DNA of 64,000 nucleotides from a virus: IMG/VR virus record IMGVR_UViG_3300037069_002825, positions 1-64,000 of that record; one strand, given 5' to 3'. The notes beneath the pieces are model-generated. The model was not told the DNA's origin, did no database searches, and saw only the letters and a list, made by a program, of their open reading frames with translations. Every line of letters begins with the position of its first letter. Position 1 is the first letter of the stretch. Both the position numbers and the translations under genes were made by a program. Below, piece after piece: positions 18,375-27,681 of this stretch.

Positions 18375-21300
18375 ATGCCCGAAGCGTCCTACACGTCGTT
18401 CGCGGGGCTGCTGCGGCTACCGCCAGGCTCTCCGCTCAGCTCTGATGGGTTCGCGTTCCAGTGGATCGATCCGCTCACAATCGACAGGTTGCTCAAAATC
18501 GGCGCAGTCACGCACCATCACGACGGGGTGGCCGCCATGGGCAACCCGGTGGCGCTCCCGACAGTCAACGTCAAAGGCGCAGGTGGCTCGATCGCGGCGA
18601 ACACCACGGTCGGCGTGACCTATACGATCGTCGACGATGAGGGCGGCGAGAGCCTTCCCGCCCCTCCACAGTCGGTCACCACGTCCGGCGGCGTCCCGGA
18701 CCCACAGGAGGCACCAGCGGCGGCCGTCAGCTACGCGGCGGGCAATCTGTTGGCCTACACCTACACCTACGGCCTCACGATCACAGACGGCGCGGGTGGC
18801 GAGACGGCCCTTAGTCCACTGGTCACCGTCACGGTCGAACCCGGCTTCCTGCACGCGGAGGTCACACTGACCAAACTCGCTGAAATACTCGCCGAAGTCG
18901 GAGGAGGAGAATGGCGGCTGTGGCGCATGCAGGAAGGTGGCGAATGGAACCTGATCGGCAATGGGACGGCCGCTGAATTCAAAGACGACGGCACGCACAC
19001 GCCCGATTGCACCGTCACCCCACCGACCACCTCGACGACGCATGGCACGAGCGCACTGGAAGTGATAGTGCCCAACCCAGCTGAACCCCGGGCCACTTTC
19101 ATCAGGCTCTACGCCACAACCGACGGCTCTTTCGGACCATCCTCCTACATCGCCGAATACCCCATCAGTGAAGCCGGCAAAGCAATCGAACTAACGGCGC
19201 TTGCGCTGCTAAATGGTGCCCCTCCCGCCGTCAGTAGGTCGGTAGCTCACGCGGCCAAGATTGACCCAGACACGGACCTGATCGCCTTCCCCTGGAAGCG
19301 GCCCGTGGGCAAAGCGAGCGAACTCCCAACCGAACACAATGAAAACGGGGACGTGCGGGAGAGCCTCGACGATCACAAGCTCCACTCCTGGGACGCCGAA
19401 TCGAAAACCTGGGTGACCATCACCAGCGAAGGTGGTGGCAGCCTGGAGATAGAGAACCCTGCGGGCGAAGGGATGCCCGGCGAGCCCAAGCTCCAGTTCA
19501 CGGGCGCTGGGGTTGCCTCGGTGGCCGACGACCCTACGCACAACCGTACCGTGGTCACCGTCAACGCGGGCACGATCATCAGCTACAAAGGCGTGTGGGC
19601 CGGGGGCACCACCTATCACGCGGGTGATGTCGTCACGCGCCTCGGCAGCTCCTACTTCGGAATCTCCGAAAGCAAAGGCGACGATCCGTCCACCGACGAA
19701 GGGGTCCACTGGGGACTGCTCGCGGCCGCAGGCGCAAAAGGTGAAGGCGGCGGAGGCGGGGGACTGACATGGCGCGGCGCCTGGGCGAACGCCACGACTT
19801 ACGCGGTGAACGACGTGGTCTCCGAAGGTGGCAGCTCCTATGTGAGCGTCGTCGCCGAAAACGTCGGTCACAAACCCGCAGGGGACGAAACCCACTGGGC
19901 CGTCGTCGCGGAGGCCGGCGCGGGACTCACCCCAAGGGGTGCATGGTCGGAAGCGACGACTTACAACGTCGCCGATCTCGTGGAGTACGAAGGCTCGGCC
20001 TACGTCAGCCGCACCGGCGCCAATCTCAACCACAACCCCGAAACGGACCCCACCCACTGGACGCTCTACATCGAGCGAGGCCTTGAAGGGCCGAAAGGGC
20101 TCAAAGGTGAAATTGGACCGCCCGGATCGCCGGGCATGCGCTGGCGAGGCGTGTGGGGCGCGGGGACCACCTATGCCGAAGATGATGTGGTGCAGCGCGA
20201 AGGCAGCTCCTACCTCAGCGTGGCCGTCGGCAACAAAGGACACGACCCCGCAACGGATGGCGAAGTTCACTGGCAGCTCGTGGCCGTGAAGGGGGCGGCG
20301 GGTGCCGCAGGCGCCCCCGGCGCCGAAGGCCCGGGGATTAGGTGGCGTGGAGTATGGAAATCTGGAACAGCCTATGCAGTGCATGATGCCGTCCAGCGGG
20401 GCGGTTCGTCCTACATCACGCAGGTTGGCAGCACGGGAGAAGATCCGCTGATCCCGAACATGATCGCCAACGGCAGCGCCGAGTCCGGGAGCATGACGGG
20501 GATCTCCGGGGTCAACGCCGCGACAGTCGCCCGGAGCAAAGAACAGGCTCACGATGGGGTCTGGTCGTTCAAGGTGGTTACGGCAGCCGGTGCTGATTCT
20601 GGGGTGCTGTTCGCCGGGCCTACCATCACCTCGGGCGAGACATGCCGAGCCGAAGCCGCTATTTACGGGGAAGCGGGCGACAAATACCGCATCGCCTTCA
20701 TGAACGGTGCGACACCCGAGATCGTCTACGAAGGCGAACTCGCCGAAGCCGGCTGGAATATCGTCACCGTAGCCGGAACGGCGACGACCACGATCGACCA
20801 CTTGCGCATCGATAACGGTGCAACGGGCGGGGCGCACAACTGGTACGTGGACAGCGTTGGCGCCTTCGCCGACAACTGGGAACTGCTCGCGGCCCGAGGT
20901 GGGAGCGCCTACGCTGTGACCGAAGCGGCCGAAGCCGGACGCATCATCGAGGACACGTGGTCGCTATCCGAAGCTATAGCGGTGGGCGCGAGGCCCGGGT
21001 TCTCAGTGCGCCTCGGCTCCAGTGACATTTCCCAGCATGTGATTGGAGTACGAACCCACCTCGCCGAAGGCGAAGTTACCGTGACGTTCCTCAAGAACGG
21101 GGAAGCGATACCCGGCCTCACCGGAATCGTCATCAAAGCGGGCGCAACCGAGTTCGATCTGACCGCGAAAAGCAAAGCCGAAGAAGAAGGTGGCGCGCAT
21201 CCGCCGCTCGCCGTCGCTACGCACGACTATCTATCGATGGAAGTGACTGCGGCTACGGGCAGCCCGGCCCAGCTGTCGATGACGATCTTCCGTGAAGCGA

Positions 21301-22007
21301 GGACCGATGGACCGCTCCAGGGTCCGGAAGGCAAACCGGGACCGGAAGGCAAAGAAGGTAAAGAAGGTAAAGCGGGCGAAGGTGGTGGCGGCGGCGGCGC
21401 CCCCACCCCTGTCCTCGACGAACCGTTTACCGAAAACCACCTCGCCTCATACACGTTCCTGGAAGAAACCAAAGAAGAAGGACTGACGGTTAGTGCCGGC
21501 GTACTGCATTGCGGGGACACTAATCCGCATGTGTTTGCCGATACGGGCGTGAACATCACCGACTTCAAGGGGGTCGTGAAGCTCATACCGGCGGGGGTGC
21601 AGCCGGTTATCACCCTGGGCAAGGAGGTCAGCAGTGGCAATATGATCTACGCCCAGATCAGCGCCAGCAAACTCTGGATATTCAAGGAGATCGCTGGTGT
21701 CGCCTCCTCACTGATAAACGAAGCGTTCCCGAAAACCGAAGGACAGTCCTACTGGCTCGTCGTACGCATGGTGGGAAACCTTTTCACCGCCGAGATCTGG
21801 ACGGAGGACCCACGGTACGCCATGCCCGAGGCGAGGCAGATCGTTATTACCTACATGCTGACGGGCGAAGACGCCACGGACCTTGGTGTCGGCGTCTCCG
21901 GGCATCCCGTGATGTCACTGGCTAGCGGGAGCCTCGCCGCGACGGAAACGGTTGTCGATGACTGGGTAGTCACCGACCTCGAACTCGGGTCGAGAGGCGC
22001 GTTCTAG
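18375..22007 (+). CDS. Large tail fibre with five chitin-binding-like modules and collagen-like linkers
   Basis: The 1210-residue protein starts with ATG directly after the previous TAA. Residues about 60-300 look like fibronectin-like beta modules. From about 398 to 700 come five repeats of the pattern W-x-G-x-Y-x-x-x-D-V-V-x-x-x-G-S-S-Y followed by HW, starting near 398, 461, 516, 586 and 654. They resemble family 5/12 carbohydrate-binding modules. Gly-X-Y collagen-like segments lie between and after them (for example GPEGKPGPEGKEG near 980). It is very likely the main adsorption fibre recognising a polysaccharide. Confidence 0.75.
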   Translation: MPEASYTSFAGLLRLPPGSPLSSDGFAFQWIDPLTIDRLLKIGAVTHHHDGVAAMGNPVALPTVNVKGAGGSIAANTTVGVTYTIVDDEGGESLPAPPQSVTTSGGVPDPQEAPAAAVSYAAGNLLAYTYTYGLTITDGAGGETALSPLVTVTVEPGFLHAEVTLTKLAEILAEVGGGEWRLWRMQEGGEWNLIGNGTAAEFKDDGTHTPDCTVTPPTTSTTHGTSALEVIVPNPAEPRATFIRLYATTDGSFGPSSYIAEYPISEAGKAIELTALALLNGAPPAVSRSVAHAAKIDPDTDLIAFPWKRPVGKASELPTEHNENGDVRESLDDHKLHSWDAESKTWVTITSEGGGSLEIENPAGEGMPGEPKLQFTGAGVASVADDPTHNRTVVTVNAGTIISYKGVWAGGTTYHAGDVVTRLGSSYFGISESKGDDPSTDEGVHWGLLAAAGAKGEGGGGGGLTWRGAWANATTYAVNDVVSEGGSSYVSVVAENVGHKPAGDETHWAVVAEAGAGLTPRGAWSEATTYNVADLVEYEGSAYVSRTGANLNHNPETDPTHWTLYIERGLEGPKGLKGEIGPPGSPGMRWRGVWGAGTTYAEDDVVQREGSSYLSVAVGNKGHDPATDGEVHWQLVAVKGAAGAAGAPGAEGPGIRWRGVWKSGTAYAVHDAVQRGGSSYITQVGSTGEDPLIPNMIANGSAESGSMTGISGVNAATVARSKEQAHDGVWSFKVVTAAGADSGVLFAGPTITSGETCRAEAAIYGEAGDKYRIAFMNGATPEIVYEGELAEAGWNIVTVAGTATTTIDHLRIDNGATGGAHNWYVDSVGAFADNWELLAARGGSAYAVTEAAEAGRIIEDTWSLSEAIAVGARPGFSVRLGSSDISQHVIGVRTHLAEGEVTVTFLKNGEAIPGLTGIVIKAGATEFDLTAKSKAEEEGGAHPPLAVATHDYLSMEVTAATGSPAQLSMTIFREARTDGPLQGPEGKPGPEGKEGKEGKAGEGGGGGGAPTPVLDEPFTENHLASYTFLEETKEEGLTVSAGVLHCGDTNPHVFADTGVNITDFKGVVKLIPAGVQPVITLGKEVSSGNMIYAQISASKLWIFKEIAGVASSLINEAFPKTEGQSYWLVVRMVGNLFTAEIWTEDPRYAMPEARQIVITYMLTGEDATDLGVGVSGHPVMSLASGSLAATETVVDDWVVTDLELGSRGAF

Positions 22008-22011
22008 CATC

Positions 22012-22659
22012 ATGAAACCATTCAAGTCGTTGCTCGGCGTCCAGTTCTCGGCGCTCGGTGCCAATCCCTACGAACCGTTCTACGCGGGACAGATTTGGAC
22101 ATTGAGTTCTAACGCCAGCGAAAAAGGCGGCACAGTCTTTGAAGCGGGCAACGTGGAAGTTGTGGAGCTGTACACGGAAAGCGGGACTGCGACGAGCATC
22201 TGGTTCGGCATCTACGATTACGATCTCTTCAAAACGGGCGAAACGAGCGAATATCTCCCCAACAACCCACTGATCAGCGCACACCACATAGGAGCAGTGC
22301 CGGTCAACGGCGTGATCCGCGTCGCACTGCCATTGACCGTTGCGTCGGGCGATCATCGAACCCTGGCGGTGCTCCCGCTCGGGGGCGACGTGAAACCCGC
22401 TCTCGCCACTGGGGGGGGCGGGCTTGACAACGTCCTGTGGCAGAACGAAACCCAGCGGCCGCCCTATACGGGCTGGGACACGCGGAAAGAAACGAGGCCG
22501 GGGGTCACGCCGTTCGAAGAACTGATCAAAGATCTACACGGGCCCAATGAAGGCGGTCTACCGTCGAACATCTCCGGGCCGTCGGGGGGGGAACGTACAG
22601 CCGCGTTCGCCATCAGGGCAGGGCATGACCTCGGTAGTGAGCTGGCGATGATGCTCTGA
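22012..22659 (+). CDS. Tail-tip protein, family not recognised
   Basis: The 215-residue protein starts 4 bases after the fibre stop and is beta-rich, with YAGQIWTLSS and SIWFGIYDYDLF and a Gly-rich loop near residue 132. It is followed by a one-base overlap with the propeller gene. It probably belongs to the adsorption complex. Confidence 0.5.
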   Translation: MKPFKSLLGVQFSALGANPYEPFYAGQIWTLSSNASEKGGTVFEAGNVEVVELYTESGTATSIWFGIYDYDLFKTGETSEYLPNNPLISAHHIGAVPVNGVIRVALPLTVASGDHRTLAVLPLGGDVKPALATGGGGLDNVLWQNETQRPPYTGWDTRKETRPGVTPFEELIKDLHGPNEGGLPSNISGPSGGERTAAFAIRAGHDLGSELAMML

Positions 22660-23552
22660 TGCCGCTGCCCGGCTTTGAAGCGCCGCTGATCAAAGAACCC
22701 GACGTTGAACTCGTGCGTGGGATCGCGGTCGACGGCACCTATATCTACTGGGCCAACAACGAAAGCCTAGCTGAAGGTACATCGAGCATCGGCCGCTCCA
22801 AGCTCGACGGGTCGGAAGTCATCCCCCACTTCATCGTCGTGGCGACCAAAGACCCCAGTGACGACCACCCCGTTACCGTGGCCGTCAACGCCACGCATGT
22901 CTACTGGACGACGGAACCTAACGGTCGGGTAGGTCGGGCAAGACTGGACGGGTCCGAAGTGGAACACGAATTGCACAAAATGAAAGGCGAAAGCCTGGGG
23001 CTGGCTCTCAGCGCGACACACGTCCACTGGAGCTGGGTATATGGGTTCGAAGGGAAGAACGGGATCGGCCGAGCTAATCTCGACGGCTCGTCTGCGGAAG
23101 AAGCGTTCCTGCTGCTCACCGAAGAAGTGAAGCGTTACGGCAAACTGGCATGTGACGGCACCTACCTGTACTTCACCTATGGCAACTTTGCCCCCAACAT
23201 CGGCCGCTGCAAGCTCGACGGCAGCGAAATCATCACCAACTTCGTCCCCATTCCTATCACCGGCGGCGAAGTCGCCCTAGCGGTCGCAGACGGCAAACTA
23301 TGGTGGCGGGCGCCAAGCGAATCCGAAGGCTACGTCATCTTCACCGCCGGGCTCGACGGCAAAGTACCCAAAGAACTGTACGCGACGGGGAGCGGTGAAC
23401 AGATCGCGGTCACCGTCAGCCAGCGTGTCTACGTGTCGCATCGAGGCACACCCGTGGGTGGCTACATAGCCCGCAACGAGGTCAGCAAACCGTCCGCCAC
23501 AACAGGGGCCATCGTGGCGGCGAGGGGCACGATCGGCGCCATACATGGGTAG
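22659..23552 (+). CDS. YWTD-type beta-propeller tail protein
   Basis: The 297-residue protein contains repeats of about 45 residues with the signatures YIYWAN, HVYWTT, HVHWSW, YLYFTYG and KLWWRA, each followed by IGRSKLDGSEV-like turns. This is the pattern of six-bladed YWTD propellers (LDL-receptor repeats, DUF5050-like). In phages such a domain would be a rigid binding platform. It sits in the adsorption gene set and overlaps the previous gene by one base. Its ligand is unknown. Confidence 0.65.
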   Translation: MPLPGFEAPLIKEPDVELVRGIAVDGTYIYWANNESLAEGTSSIGRSKLDGSEVIPHFIVVATKDPSDDHPVTVAVNATHVYWTTEPNGRVGRARLDGSEVEHELHKMKGESLGLALSATHVHWSWVYGFEGKNGIGRANLDGSSAEEAFLLLTEEVKRYGKLACDGTYLYFTYGNFAPNIGRCKLDGSEIITNFVPIPITGGEVALAVADGKLWWRAPSESEGYVIFTAGLDGKVPKELYATGSGEQIAVTVSQRVYVSHRGTPVGGYIARNEVSKPSATTGAIVAARGTIGAIHG

Positions 23553-23664
23553 CCCACGCATCACCACAGGGCCGCCGACTCCGGGCATAGTGCAGCCACG
23601 GCTGTGGATAGTGGGCGTGACGGGGTCGCCCGTAAGTATTTCACTTCAACTAGGAGACGAAATT

Positions 23665-24777
23665 ATGAAACTTCTTGACAACCTCGACCTTCAAAAGCAC
23701 GAACTACTCAACGCGGTAATCGAGAAGCTATCTGCACCGCCCGAAGGCGTGGAAGGTCTCGTCTACTTTGACACCACCAAACACGAATTCGGCTGTTACA
23801 ACGGCACCGCCTGGGTTTATAGCGCGACCCTCGCGGAAGCCACCGAAACCACCCTGGGAGGAGTCAAGCTAGCGGGAGATCTCAAAGGCGGCACGGGAGC
23901 AGCGCCGCATGTCACCAACCTGCATCTCGAAGGTGATACGGCGATCAACCACAAGCTCACGTCCGTCACGGACCCCACGAATCCCCAGGACGCCGCCACG
24001 CTGAAATTCGTGCTTGGCAAGGTCAACGGGCTCTCGTGGAAGCAGCACGTCCAGCTCGCTACCTTCGGCGCCCTCCCCGCCTACACACATTCGGGCACGG
24101 GTGAAACCGGCACCCTAGAAGCCAACGCAAACGGTGCCCTGACCGTTGACGGCGTAGCCGTGACCGTAGGCATGAGGATCTTCGTCACACAGGCCGTGGA
24201 AGAAAAGCACAACGGCATCTACGAAGTCACACAAGCTGGAGGCGCCGGGGAAAAGTACAAGCTCGTCCGATCCTCCGACGCCGACACGGGCGCGCTTCTC
24301 GAAAACGCAGCGGCCTTCGTGCAGGAGGGGACGGAATACGCGACGCAGGAGTTCGTGGTGTCTGACACGGGCGCGATCAACATCGACGTGACGGCCGTGA
24401 AAGTCATCGACTACTCAAGCGGCACGAGTGTCGTAGGCGATGGCACATACACCACCCGCACGGGCAACACGATCGCGCTCAAACCGAACACAGCTGTGCC
24501 CGCCGTGCCTGCCGAAGGGGCGGTCAGCGCGGTTGGCTCCGGAGCCGTGCGTGTCAAGCGCTTCGCCATCACAGGAAACGCCGCCAAGACAGAATTCGAA
24601 GCGGAACACAAACTCGGGACCAAGCTACTCCTTGTGCAATGTCAGGAAAACGCAGCGGGTGAACCTACGGCTCCTGTGGAAATCGATTGGGAACCCGTCA
24701 GCACGGAAATCATCAAGATCAAGTTCGTAACAGCGCCCGCCAAAGGCACCAGCTACTTTGTAACGGTCATGGGTTGA
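23665..24777 (+). CDS. Tail fibre / spike protein
   Basis: ATG 23665 is preferred because TAGGAG lies 9 bases before it and the protein then begins with the fibre-type opening LDNLDLQKHELLNAVI. An in-frame ATG at 23545 would add 40 residues and overlap the previous gene. The 370-residue product carries GLVYFDTTKHEFGCYNGTAWV, a motif of phage fibres, then a repetitive beta body and a C-terminal beta domain (residues about 290-370). It likely forms a trimeric fibre shaft or tip. Confidence 0.65.
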   Translation: MKLLDNLDLQKHELLNAVIEKLSAPPEGVEGLVYFDTTKHEFGCYNGTAWVYSATLAEATETTLGGVKLAGDLKGGTGAAPHVTNLHLEGDTAINHKLTSVTDPTNPQDAATLKFVLGKVNGLSWKQHVQLATFGALPAYTHSGTGETGTLEANANGALTVDGVAVTVGMRIFVTQAVEEKHNGIYEVTQAGGAGEKYKLVRSSDADTGALLENAAAFVQEGTEYATQEFVVSDTGAINIDVTAVKVIDYSSGTSVVGDGTYTTRTGNTIALKPNTAVPAVPAEGAVSAVGSGAVRVKRFAITGNAAKTEFEAEHKLGTKLLLVQCQENAAGEPTAPVEIDWEPVSTEIIKIKFVTAPAKGTSYFVTVMG

Positions 24778-24781
24778 TCCT

Positions 24782-25687
24782 ATGAGCGCTATAAAGCCCT
24801 TTATTGAGACAGTACAGCTAAACAACGGTTTGATTATTCCGGCCTCAGCTGCTGCCGGACGAGTGCTCATGTCCGATGCCTCAGGCAATGCGACATGGGA
24901 GCCGGATGATATAGGAGTTATCAAGACAAGCGCAAGTGCTTTTACGTTGCCAGAAAACTATGAATTTTGTAACGGGAGAACGTACGAACGCACAGGCGAA
25001 TTCGCCGTCTTGTATGAAATACTTTCTCACTCTTCCTTCAAAGTAAGTCTAACTAAAGGCTCCAAGATTCTCACTCTCAGCACTGCGTTTTCTAACTCAG
25101 GGTTCGGTATAGGGTGGCCCGTAGAGCTAGCTGGTGCGATCCCTGCGGGTACGAAAATAGCTAAACTTGTAGGTACCAAAGAAATCGAATTGACAGCTGC
25201 TGCATCCGCAACTGTAACATCAGGTGAAAACCTTGCCGCTATATTTTTCCCGTGGGGAAACGGGAACGGAACAACTACATTCAACATACCTAATATACCT
25301 GCCGGTACGGCTCTTGTGAACGGAGGCACCACTGCATTTCCGGTAGCTGTGGCAGGGGGAGCAGCTACGGTAACTCTGGCCGTAACTCACTTGCCTTCCC
25401 ACGCACATGGAGGCAAAACTGGTACTGGGACCACGGGGACAGAAAGCGCGACCCACATACATAACCCTCCTGGGGGCAGTGAAGGTTCCGTTTTTCTTAC
25501 AGGTGGAGCAACCAACTCGAACATAGGGCTGGGATCATCTTTCGCTACGGCCGCACATACAGGGGCAAATACAACAACGCACACTCATGCTGTTCCGGCG
25601 CTGACAGTTAGTGCCGAAGGCGGCGGAGAAGCGCATAGCAATATGCCTCCCTACGTAGGCACCAGTTTCATCATCAAGGTCAGCTAG
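24782..25687 (+). CDS. Tail collar-domain fibre protein (AT-rich import)
   Basis: The 301-residue protein ends with the collar-domain features LPSHAHG, THIHNPPGG, HTHAVPA and MPPYVGTSFIIKVS, and FNIPNIPAG lies upstream. Collar domains form host-contact tips. The gene is far richer in A and T than all neighbours (for example many AAA, TTT, ATA codons), which points to recent transfer. No strong ribosome site is seen before ATG 24782. Confidence 0.75.
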   Translation: MSAIKPFIETVQLNNGLIIPASAAAGRVLMSDASGNATWEPDDIGVIKTSASAFTLPENYEFCNGRTYERTGEFAVLYEILSHSSFKVSLTKGSKILTLSTAFSNSGFGIGWPVELAGAIPAGTKIAKLVGTKEIELTAAASATVTSGENLAAIFFPWGNGNGTTTFNIPNIPAGTALVNGGTTAFPVAVAGGAATVTLAVTHLPSHAHGGKTGTGTTGTESATHIHNPPGGSEGSVFLTGGATNSNIGLGSSFATAAHTGANTTTHTHAVPALTVSAEGGGEAHSNMPPYVGTSFIIKVS

Positions 25688-25794
25688 AGGGCTGCTCGCA
25701 ATTTGCGGGATTTACCGACGACGGGCGACCGGCCATGGTTGTAGTATCGCTCTACACAGCCACCGAGACGCAGAGAGCCCAGGAGGACCACCGC

Positions 25795-26751
25795 ATGCCC
25801 GAAGTCGCAGAGCCGCTCAAGACGCAACGCGAAGGTAGCCGCTGGCGCTACGCGCGTCCCACCCCCCAGGAAGTGAGCGAGTGGTTCAAGACCCAACCGC
25901 TCGACGAGGGGATGAGGCACGAGGAGTATGAGAGCGGCGTCGTGATAATCCCCGCAAGCGAGAAGGTCAAAAAGCAGCGGTCCGACGGCAGGGGCACCGA
26001 AGACGTCTACGAGATGACCTTTACCCCCTATATGCGCGTCGATATGCGCGTGCTCTACTTCCGCCGACTGGCCGAGCGGCGTCGCCTAAAGCCGGTGATC
26101 GAGCCGGTCCCCGCCGTGCGCATCGACGACACCAAGTCGGCCTACTTCAACGGCAACCTCGGTGAGGGTCTCTGGTGGCACGTCGTGAGGGGCTCCGATG
26201 GGGCTGCGGTGCGCTACCTGGCCGCCACCTGGCGGGTGGCCCTCTACGAGCCCCACAAGCTCGCCAACGACGAGGGTGCCGAGATCGAAGGTGTGGCCAC
26301 TAAGCAGGTCGCAGGCGGCGCCGACATCAACGGGATCATGAAGGCCGAGACGGGCGCGATCGGTCGCGCGCTCGCAGCTGCCGGCATCCTGGTGCTGGGG
26401 ACGGGGCTCGCCTCGGCCGAGGACATGCAGGATCTCGCTAGCGCTGGGCCGGCTGGCGGCGTTGAGCCGCTCGACACGGGGCGTTCCCCGGCCGTTGCCA
26501 CCGACCCGGAGGAGGAGCGCAAACAGCTCATCGGCCGGCCCGCCGAGCTGGAGGCGACGATGAGAGCCCGGGCGCCCGAGAGCTGGACGTCGTTCGCCGC
26601 CTGGTGGGACGAGCGTAAGCGGGCCGAGGGCTGGGCCAATATCACCTCGGTGCCCACCGACGCGCTGCGGGGGATCATCGTGAAGATGGAACGCGAGCTG
26701 GACGCGGCACTCCACGCGCAGGCGAACCTCCCCACAGCGGGCGCGTCATGA
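25795..26751 (+). CDS. Putative single-strand annealing / ERF-like recombination protein
   Basis: ATG 25795 is chosen because AGGAGG (25781-25786) lies 8 bases upstream; an ATG at 25735 lacks one. The 318-residue protein has the motif MKAETGAIGRALAAAGI near residues 182-198, a signature (AET-x-AIGRAL) shared by phage annealing proteins of the ERF/Rad52-like type. The basic C-terminal half may bind DNA. It opens the recombination operon before RusA and a RecB-like nuclease, as expected for an annealing protein. A small palindrome (TGTAG...CTACA at 25740-25756) upstream may be an operator. Confidence 0.55.
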   Translation: MPEVAEPLKTQREGSRWRYARPTPQEVSEWFKTQPLDEGMRHEEYESGVVIIPASEKVKKQRSDGRGTEDVYEMTFTPYMRVDMRVLYFRRLAERRRLKPVIEPVPAVRIDDTKSAYFNGNLGEGLWWHVVRGSDGAAVRYLAATWRVALYEPHKLANDEGAEIEGVATKQVAGGADINGIMKAETGAIGRALAAAGILVLGTGLASAEDMQDLASAGPAGGVEPLDTGRSPAVATDPEEERKQLIGRPAELEATMRARAPESWTSFAAWWDERKRAEGWANITSVPTDALRGIIVKMERELDAALHAQANLPTAGAS

Positions 26752-26939
26752 GGGCCACGCGCGCCAAAGAGCTGAAAGACCGCGTCGTGATCGAGGGCGG
26801 CGGACGGCCCGAGTATCGGCGCCGGAAGAAGCTCTACATGGAGGTAAGACGCAGCAAGGGTGTAACGCCCGTGGTCAAACGAGAACGCCAACGCCGCGCC
26901 CTCCGGGCGAAGCCCCCGACAACCGAGAGCATCTTCTGA
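26748..26939 (+). CDS. Small basic protein
   Basis: A 63-residue very basic protein (KKLYMEVRRSKG) overlaps both neighbours. It may bind nucleic acid; no family is recognised. Confidence 0.5.
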   Translation: MRATRAKELKDRVVIEGGGRPEYRRRKKLYMEVRRSKGVTPVVKRERQRRALRAKPPTTESIF

Positions 26940-27274
26940 TGCCGGCCGAGGTCGAGAGTGGCGAGCCCGTCATCAAACTTGGTGAGCAGCTGAGGGAGCT
27001 GCGGGAGGAGTGGGGTGACGGCTTCGACGAGGACATTGCTCAGCCGATCGCCAAGTGGATCAAGAAAGTCCGCGAGCAGCTCGCCGGCCAGACGGCCGAT
27101 CACGAATGCGATATCGATAGGCTTGAGGAACAGGTCGAGGACCTTGATCGCGAGCTGGAGGAGTCGCGGATTAGGGCCACGCAGGTTGAGCGCGTGCTGG
27201 AGGATCTCGCGGACATCGGTCGCGGAGTACGCACCGTCGAGGAGGTATTGGAGAAGTGGGGGCCCGTCCCGTGA
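26939..27274 (+). CDS. Coiled-coil protein
   Basis: The 111-residue acidic protein is helical, with a heptad-like coiled coil at residues about 55-95 (IDRLEEQVEDLDRELEESR). It is translationally coupled at both ends within the recombination operon. Its role is unknown; it may scaffold the neighbouring enzymes. Confidence 0.55.
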   Translation: MPAEVESGEPVIKLGEQLRELREEWGDGFDEDIAQPIAKWIKKVREQLAGQTADHECDIDRLEEQVEDLDRELEESRIRATQVERVLEDLADIGRGVRTVEEVLEKWGPVP

Positions 27275-27681
27275 TCAAGACGTTCGTGCTCACCTACGAC
27301 GAGGCACCTAAGTCGCTCAACGCGGGCGGCGCGGGTTCGCGCAGTCACTGGAGCAAGGGTTACGCCGAGAAGCGTCGCTGGGAAGGGATCTGGGCGCTGC
27401 TCCTGATCGAGGGCAAGGTTCCGCGCGGGATGACGCACTGCTCGGTCGAGGGACTGATCGAGTTCGTGCGCGCCCAGAGACGTGACGTGGAGAACTACCG
27501 CCCTGCCCTGGTGAAGGCCTTTGCCGACGCGCTCGTGCACGGAGGCTGGCTCCCCGACGACGAGGAGCGGTTCTTCGTAATGGCCGGTCTGACCCTTCGG
27601 GCCGGGATGGAGTCCGGCAACCCATTCGTGCAGGGTCGCACCACGCTCACACTTCAGGCGACCTATCCGGATGCCGACTGA
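27271..27681 (+). CDS. rusA: RusA-type Holliday junction resolvase
   Basis: GTG 27271 overlaps the previous stop (GTGA) and gives the natural RusA opening (VIKTFVLTYDEAPKSLN). A GTG at 27256 is in frame but less likely. The 136-residue protein has the acidic core DVENYRPALVKAFADAL followed by LPDDEERF, matching the D-x-x-N...K...D...DD pattern of RusA, which cuts four-way junctions with metal ions. It should act on phage recombination intermediates. The RuvB homologue at 39413 makes this an interesting pair. Confidence 0.8.
   Translation: MIKTFVLTYDEAPKSLNAGGAGSRSHWSKGYAEKRRWEGIWALLLIEGKVPRGMTHCSVEGLIEFVRAQRRDVENYRPALVKAFADALVHGGWLPDDEERFFVMAGLTLRAGMESGNPFVQGRTTLTLQATYPDAD

Noticed and set aside
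19209-20837. Leftward open frame of 542 codons opposite the fibre gene
   Set aside because: The rightward frame has clear repeated modules and collagen-like segments, so this frame is a shadow.
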